In this document: in pieces, positions 6,881 to 9,076 of the stretch | Position numbering within the stretch: the stretch's first letter is position 1 | Layout of the letters: each line of letters starts with the position of its first letter | NCBI GenBank assembly: GCA_023428515.1 | Contig: JAEYXI010000348.1 | Location: 1-9,076 of the forward strand | Reading direction: 5' to 3' | DNA: 9,076 nucleotides | DNA from: Pseudomonadota bacterium | Lineage (GTDB): Bacteria > Pseudomonadota > Alphaproteobacteria > Rhizobiales > Rhizobiaceae | The notes under the pieces: model-generated | Told to the model about the DNA's origin: nothing | The model's input: only the letters and a program-made list of their open reading frames with translations | Database searches by the model: none | Program-made: the position numbers and the translations under genes

Positions 6881-7534
6881 CTAGACCTTCTCGTCGAGCA
6901 GGCCGGAGACGAAGTCGAACAGGCCGGGGCGGCGGTCGCGGCGGAGGCGCTCGCTGGTGACGATGGAGCGCACCTCGTTGAAGGCCCGGTTGAGATCGTC
7001 ATTGACGACGACATAGTCGTATTTGCGCCAGTGCTCGATCTCGGCCCGGGCGTTCTTCAGGCGCTGCTCGATCACCTGCGCCTGGTCCTCGGCGCGGCGC
7101 AGCAGGCGCTCCTTCAGTTCCGCCATCGACGGCGGCAGGATGAAGACCGACACGACATCGACCGGCATCTTGTCGCGCAACTGGTCGGCGCCCTGCCAAT
7201 CGATGTCGAAGAGCATGTCGCGCCCTTCGGCCATCGCTATCTCGGCCGGCTCACGCGGGGTCGCGTAGAAATTGCCGTGGACTTCGGCCCATTCGAGAAA
7301 GGCATCGCTGTCGCGCAGGCGCTCGAAATCGCGCTGCGCGACGAAGTGATAATGCACGCCGTCGATCTCGCTGCCCCGGCGGGGCCGCGTCGTATAGCTG
7401 ACCGAAAGCTCGAAACCCTTGTCTTCTTCCAGAAGGCTGCGCGCGATGGTCGACTTGCCGGCGCCCGAGGGCGACGACAGGACGAGCATCAGCCCCCGGC
7501 GGCGGATACGGGAACCGACATCCTTGACGGCCAT
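6881..7534 (-). CDS. gmk: Guanylate kinase
   Basis: Gmk phosphorylates GMP (and dGMP) to GDP with ATP in the cytoplasm, an essential step toward GTP and (p)ppGpp. The 217-residue protein has the P-loop S-P-S-G-A-G-K-S-T (21-29). It also has the GMP-binding region with S-Y-T-T-R-x-x-R-x-G-E/S (46-55) and G-V-H-Y-H-F (59-64), the E-V-H-G-N-F-Y segment (84-90), and D-I-D-W-Q-G (110-115), which matches the conserved D-I-D-x-Q-G motif. An N-terminal extension of about a dozen basic residues precedes the first strand, which is common in alphaproteobacteria. The ATG at 7534 follows the yicC stop by 3 nt, and GGAG (7544-7541) lies 6 nt upstream inside the yicC end, so the two genes are probably co-translated. 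The stop is only 9 bp from that of rsmA on the other strand, with no terminator visible between. Confidence 0.95.
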   Translation of the reverse strand: MAVKDVGSRIRRRGLMLVLSSPSGAGKSTIARSLLEEDKGFELSVSYTTRPRRGSEIDGVHYHFVAQRDFERLRDSDAFLEWAEVHGNFYATPREPAEIAMAEGRDMLFDIDWQGADQLRDKMPVDVVSVFILPPSMAELKERLLRRAEDQAQVIEQRLKNARAEIEHWRKYDYVVVNDDLNRAFNEVRSIVTSERLRRDRRPGLFDFVSGLLDEKV

Positions 7535-7537
7535 CTA

Positions 7538-8428
7538 CTACTCCAGATTCTGAACCTGCTCGCGGAACTGGTCGACGACCGCCTTCAACTCCAGCCCGAT
7601 GGCGGTGACGGCGGCGGCGTTCGACTTCGAGCAGAGCGTATTCGATTCGCGGTTAAATTCCTGTGCCAGGAAATCGAGCTTGCGGCCGACCGCGCCGGCC
7701 GAGCCGAGGAGGTTGCGCGCCGAGGCGACATGCGTCTTCAGCCGGTCGATCTCCTCGCGTATGTCGGCCTTGGTGGCCAGGAAAGCCGCTTCCATATGCA
7801 ATCGGCTCTCATCCAGATTGGGTGAAACATCCATCAGCAGGCGCACCTGCTCGGCGAGTTTTTCGCGGATCACGGCCGGGTCGCGCGACGGGTCGACCTC
7901 CGCCTTCAACGTCAGCGCCTCGATCGCGTCGACGTGGCCGAGAAGCAGCGCCTTCAGCGCTTCGCCTTCCGACCGGCGGGCCGCCTCGAGGTTGACCAGC
8001 GCATTTTCCAATGCCGCGAGCAGCGCGGCGTCGAGTATCGCCCGGGTTTCCTCGCTCTCGACAGGCTCGGGCAGGTCGAGCACGCCGCGCAGCGACAACA
8101 GGCCGTCGGCACTCGGCGGGGCAGCGCCGAACTGCTCCTGCAGGCGCTGCGCCAGGCCGGCGACGTCCTTCAGGAAGGCCTCGTTGACGACAGGCTGCGC
8201 CTGCAGGGCGCCGGCCTTGCCGACCGTCAGCGTCGCCTGGAAATTACCGCGCGAAAAACCCTTCTGCACCGCCTGGCGAACCGCCGGCTCCAGCCGTTCG
8301 AAGCCCTGCGGCAGGCGGAGCCGGAGTTCGACGCTCTTGCCGTTGACCGACTTGACCTCCCAGGCGATCGACACGCCGTCGTGATCGGCAACGACACGCG
8401 CGAAACCGGTCATGCTTTGCAAAGTCAT
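7538..8428 (-). CDS. yicC: YicC/YloC family protein, putative endoribonuclease
   Basis: YicC-family proteins are cytoplasmic and have been connected with RNA turnover in E. coli, where YicC affects degradation of the small RNA RyhB and has ribonuclease activity. The 296-residue protein has the diagnostic N-terminus S-M-T-G-F-A-R (5-11), the segment E-V-K-S-V-N-G (24-30), a helical middle, and the conserved C-terminal DUF1732 block with G-R-K-L-D-F-L-x-Q-E (248-257), N-R-E-S-N-T-L (259-265) and S-K-S (267-269). The frame is open upstream to 8515, but I chose ATG 8428 because the family begins M-x-L-x-S-M-T-G. AAGGA at 8435-8431 lies only 2 nt before this ATG, an unusually short spacing. The gene is intact, ends 3 nt before gmk, and this pairing is widespread across bacteria, which suggests shared expression. 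Confidence 0.93.
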   Translation of the reverse strand: MTLQSMTGFARVVADHDGVSIAWEVKSVNGKSVELRLRLPQGFERLEPAVRQAVQKGFSRGNFQATLTVGKAGALQAQPVVNEAFLKDVAGLAQRLQEQFGAAPPSADGLLSLRGVLDLPEPVESEETRAILDAALLAALENALVNLEAARRSEGEALKALLLGHVDAIEALTLKAEVDPSRDPAVIREKLAEQVRLLMDVSPNLDESRLHMEAAFLATKADIREEIDRLKTHVASARNLLGSAGAVGRKLDFLAQEFNRESNTLCSKSNAAAVTAIGLELKAVVDQFREQVQNLE

Positions 8429-8576
8429 GATCCTTGCACGTCCCCTATGGTCTTTTGTTGCAATCCCCGGTGGAGAAACGGTTCCCGCTTTTCCAGAAAT
8501 TGCTCTTTCAACCACTTCTCACGGTGGCCTGGCTTTGTCGAGCGTTGGTGTGCGGCTCGGGGAAGGCCGCAGGGTC
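8429..8576. other. mltG-yicC intergenic region
   Basis: This 148-bp gap between mltG and yicC on the - strand probably holds the end of the mltG transcript and possibly a yicC promoter. It is less G+C-rich than the flanking genes around 8450-8520. I found no clean sigma70 pair. A perfect inverted repeat near the mltG stop is listed separately. No gene is apparent: frames that cross it are extensions of yicC or antisense shadows. Confidence 0.4.
8551..8571 (-). terminator. Possible stem-loop after mltG, no T-tract
   Basis: TGCGGC (8551-8556) and GCCGCA (8566-8571) form a perfect 6-bp inverted repeat with a 9-nt loop, starting 5 bp beyond the mltG stop on the - strand. The position suits a terminator or an mRNA-end hairpin. 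No run of T follows on the - strand, so it is not a canonical intrinsic terminator, and it could be chance in GC-rich DNA. Confidence 0.3.
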
Positions 8577-9076
8577 CTACTGGGCGGTCGTCGCGGGCGC
8601 GCCGCCGTTCTGGGCGGCTTCGGCGGCTGCCTTTTCGGCTTCCTCGCGCTGCTTCCTCTGGACGGCCCGCCAACGAGCCACGTTCTCGTTGTGCTCCTCG
8701 AGCGTCGTGGCGAAGACGTGGCCGCCGGTGCCATCGGCGACGAAATAGAGGTCGTTGGTCTTCGAGGGATTGGCGACCGCCTCCAGCGACTCGCGGCCGG
8801 GATTGGCGATCGGCCCGGGCGGCAGGCCGTTGATCGTATAGGTGTTGTAGGGCGTCGGCTTCTCGATGTCGGACTGGTAGATCGGACGGTCGGCCGGCCG
8901 ACCCTTGCCGCCGACCAGGCCATAGAGAATGGTCGGGTCGGGCTGCAGCCGCATGCCCTTGTTCAGCCGGTTGATGAAGACGGCCGCGACGCGCGAGCGC
9001 TCGTCGGAGACGGCCGTCTCCTTGTCGACGCTCGAGGCGAGCGTGACGAACTCGGTGATGTCGGCGATGGGCAGGC
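8577..9076 (-). CDS. mltG: Endolytic transglycosylase MltG, C-terminal part (5' end outside window)
   Basis: MltG (YceG family) is an inner-membrane lytic transglycosylase that cuts nascent peptidoglycan strands and is thought to set glycan chain length. About 165 C-terminal residues are present; the N-terminal membrane anchor and LysM-like part lie beyond 9076. Recognisable are L-A-S-S-V-D-K-E-T near the left of the visible protein, then V-A-A-V-F-I-N-R-L, G-M-R-L-Q-P-D-P-T-I-L-Y-G-L, P-Y-N-T-Y-T-I-N-G-L-P-P-G-P-I and L-Y-F-V-A-D-G-T-G-G-H-V-F, all family signatures. The Glu of K-E-T aligns, from memory, with catalytic Glu218 of E. coli MltG, so activity is expected. The position two residues earlier, often Glu, is Asp here. 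The protein ends in a charged helix (about R-W-R-A-V-Q-R-K-Q-R-E-E) and an Ala-rich tail. yicC follows after 148 bp. Confidence 0.93.
   Translation of the reverse strand, partial: LPIADITEFVTLASSVDKETAVSDERSRVAAVFINRLNKGMRLQPDPTILYGLVGGKGRPADRPIYQSDIEKPTPYNTYTINGLPPGPIANPGRESLEAVANPSKTNDLYFVADGTGGHVFATTLEEHNENVARWRAVQRKQREEAEKAAAEAAQNGGAPATTAQ

Noticed and set aside
8429..8515. N-terminal extension of yicC up to ATG 8515
   Set aside because: The extra 29 residues do not match the family, which starts at the M-x-L-x-S-M-T-G-F-A-R block; the extension is intergenic.
1..9076. A novel defence, mobile or biosynthetic system
   Set aside because: Every substantial coding region belongs to a known housekeeping family in a mostly conserved order; no repeats, integrase, transposase or unfamiliar cluster is present.

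Overview
The window is chromosomal housekeeping DNA from an alphaproteobacterium, most likely a member of the Rhizobiales close to Mesorhizobium/Phyllobacteriaceae. I infer this from high G+C, the protein sequences and the gene order; no search was run. It carries cell-envelope biogenesis genes next to genes for rRNA modification, nucleotide and RNA metabolism and peptidoglycan synthesis. I see no insertion sequence, phage, CRISPR array, tRNA or rRNA.

Layout: 1-193 has no recognisable gene. On the + strand follow lptF (194-1390), lptG (1392-2477, interrupted), lptD (2478-4916), a surA-like chaperone gene (5082-6020) and rsmA/ksgA (6026-6871). On the - strand, converging on rsmA, are gmk (6881-7534), yicC (7538-8428) and the 3' part of mltG (8577 to beyond 9076). 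Spacing is tight within lptF-lptG-lptD, surA-rsmA and yicC-gmk. The only gaps of note are 1-193, 4917-5081 and 8429-8576.

How the genes work together: LptF and LptG form the membrane part of the ABC transporter that extracts LPS from the inner membrane. LptD is the outer-membrane translocon that receives the LPS. SurA is a periplasmic chaperone for outer-membrane proteins, LptD being a classic client in E. coli. RsmA dimethylates 16S rRNA, Gmk makes GDP, YicC is linked to RNA turnover, and MltG cleaves nascent glycan strands.

Two things break the expected pattern. First, the lptG frame has two in-frame stops (TAG 2274-2276 and TAA 2286-2288), both where serine codons are expected. The same frame then continues intact through transmembrane helices 5 and 6 to 2477. 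Second, pdxA, which usually sits between surA and rsmA, is absent: surA and rsmA are 5 bp apart. I found no evidence of an undescribed multi-gene system; the interrupted lptG is the observation most worth following.
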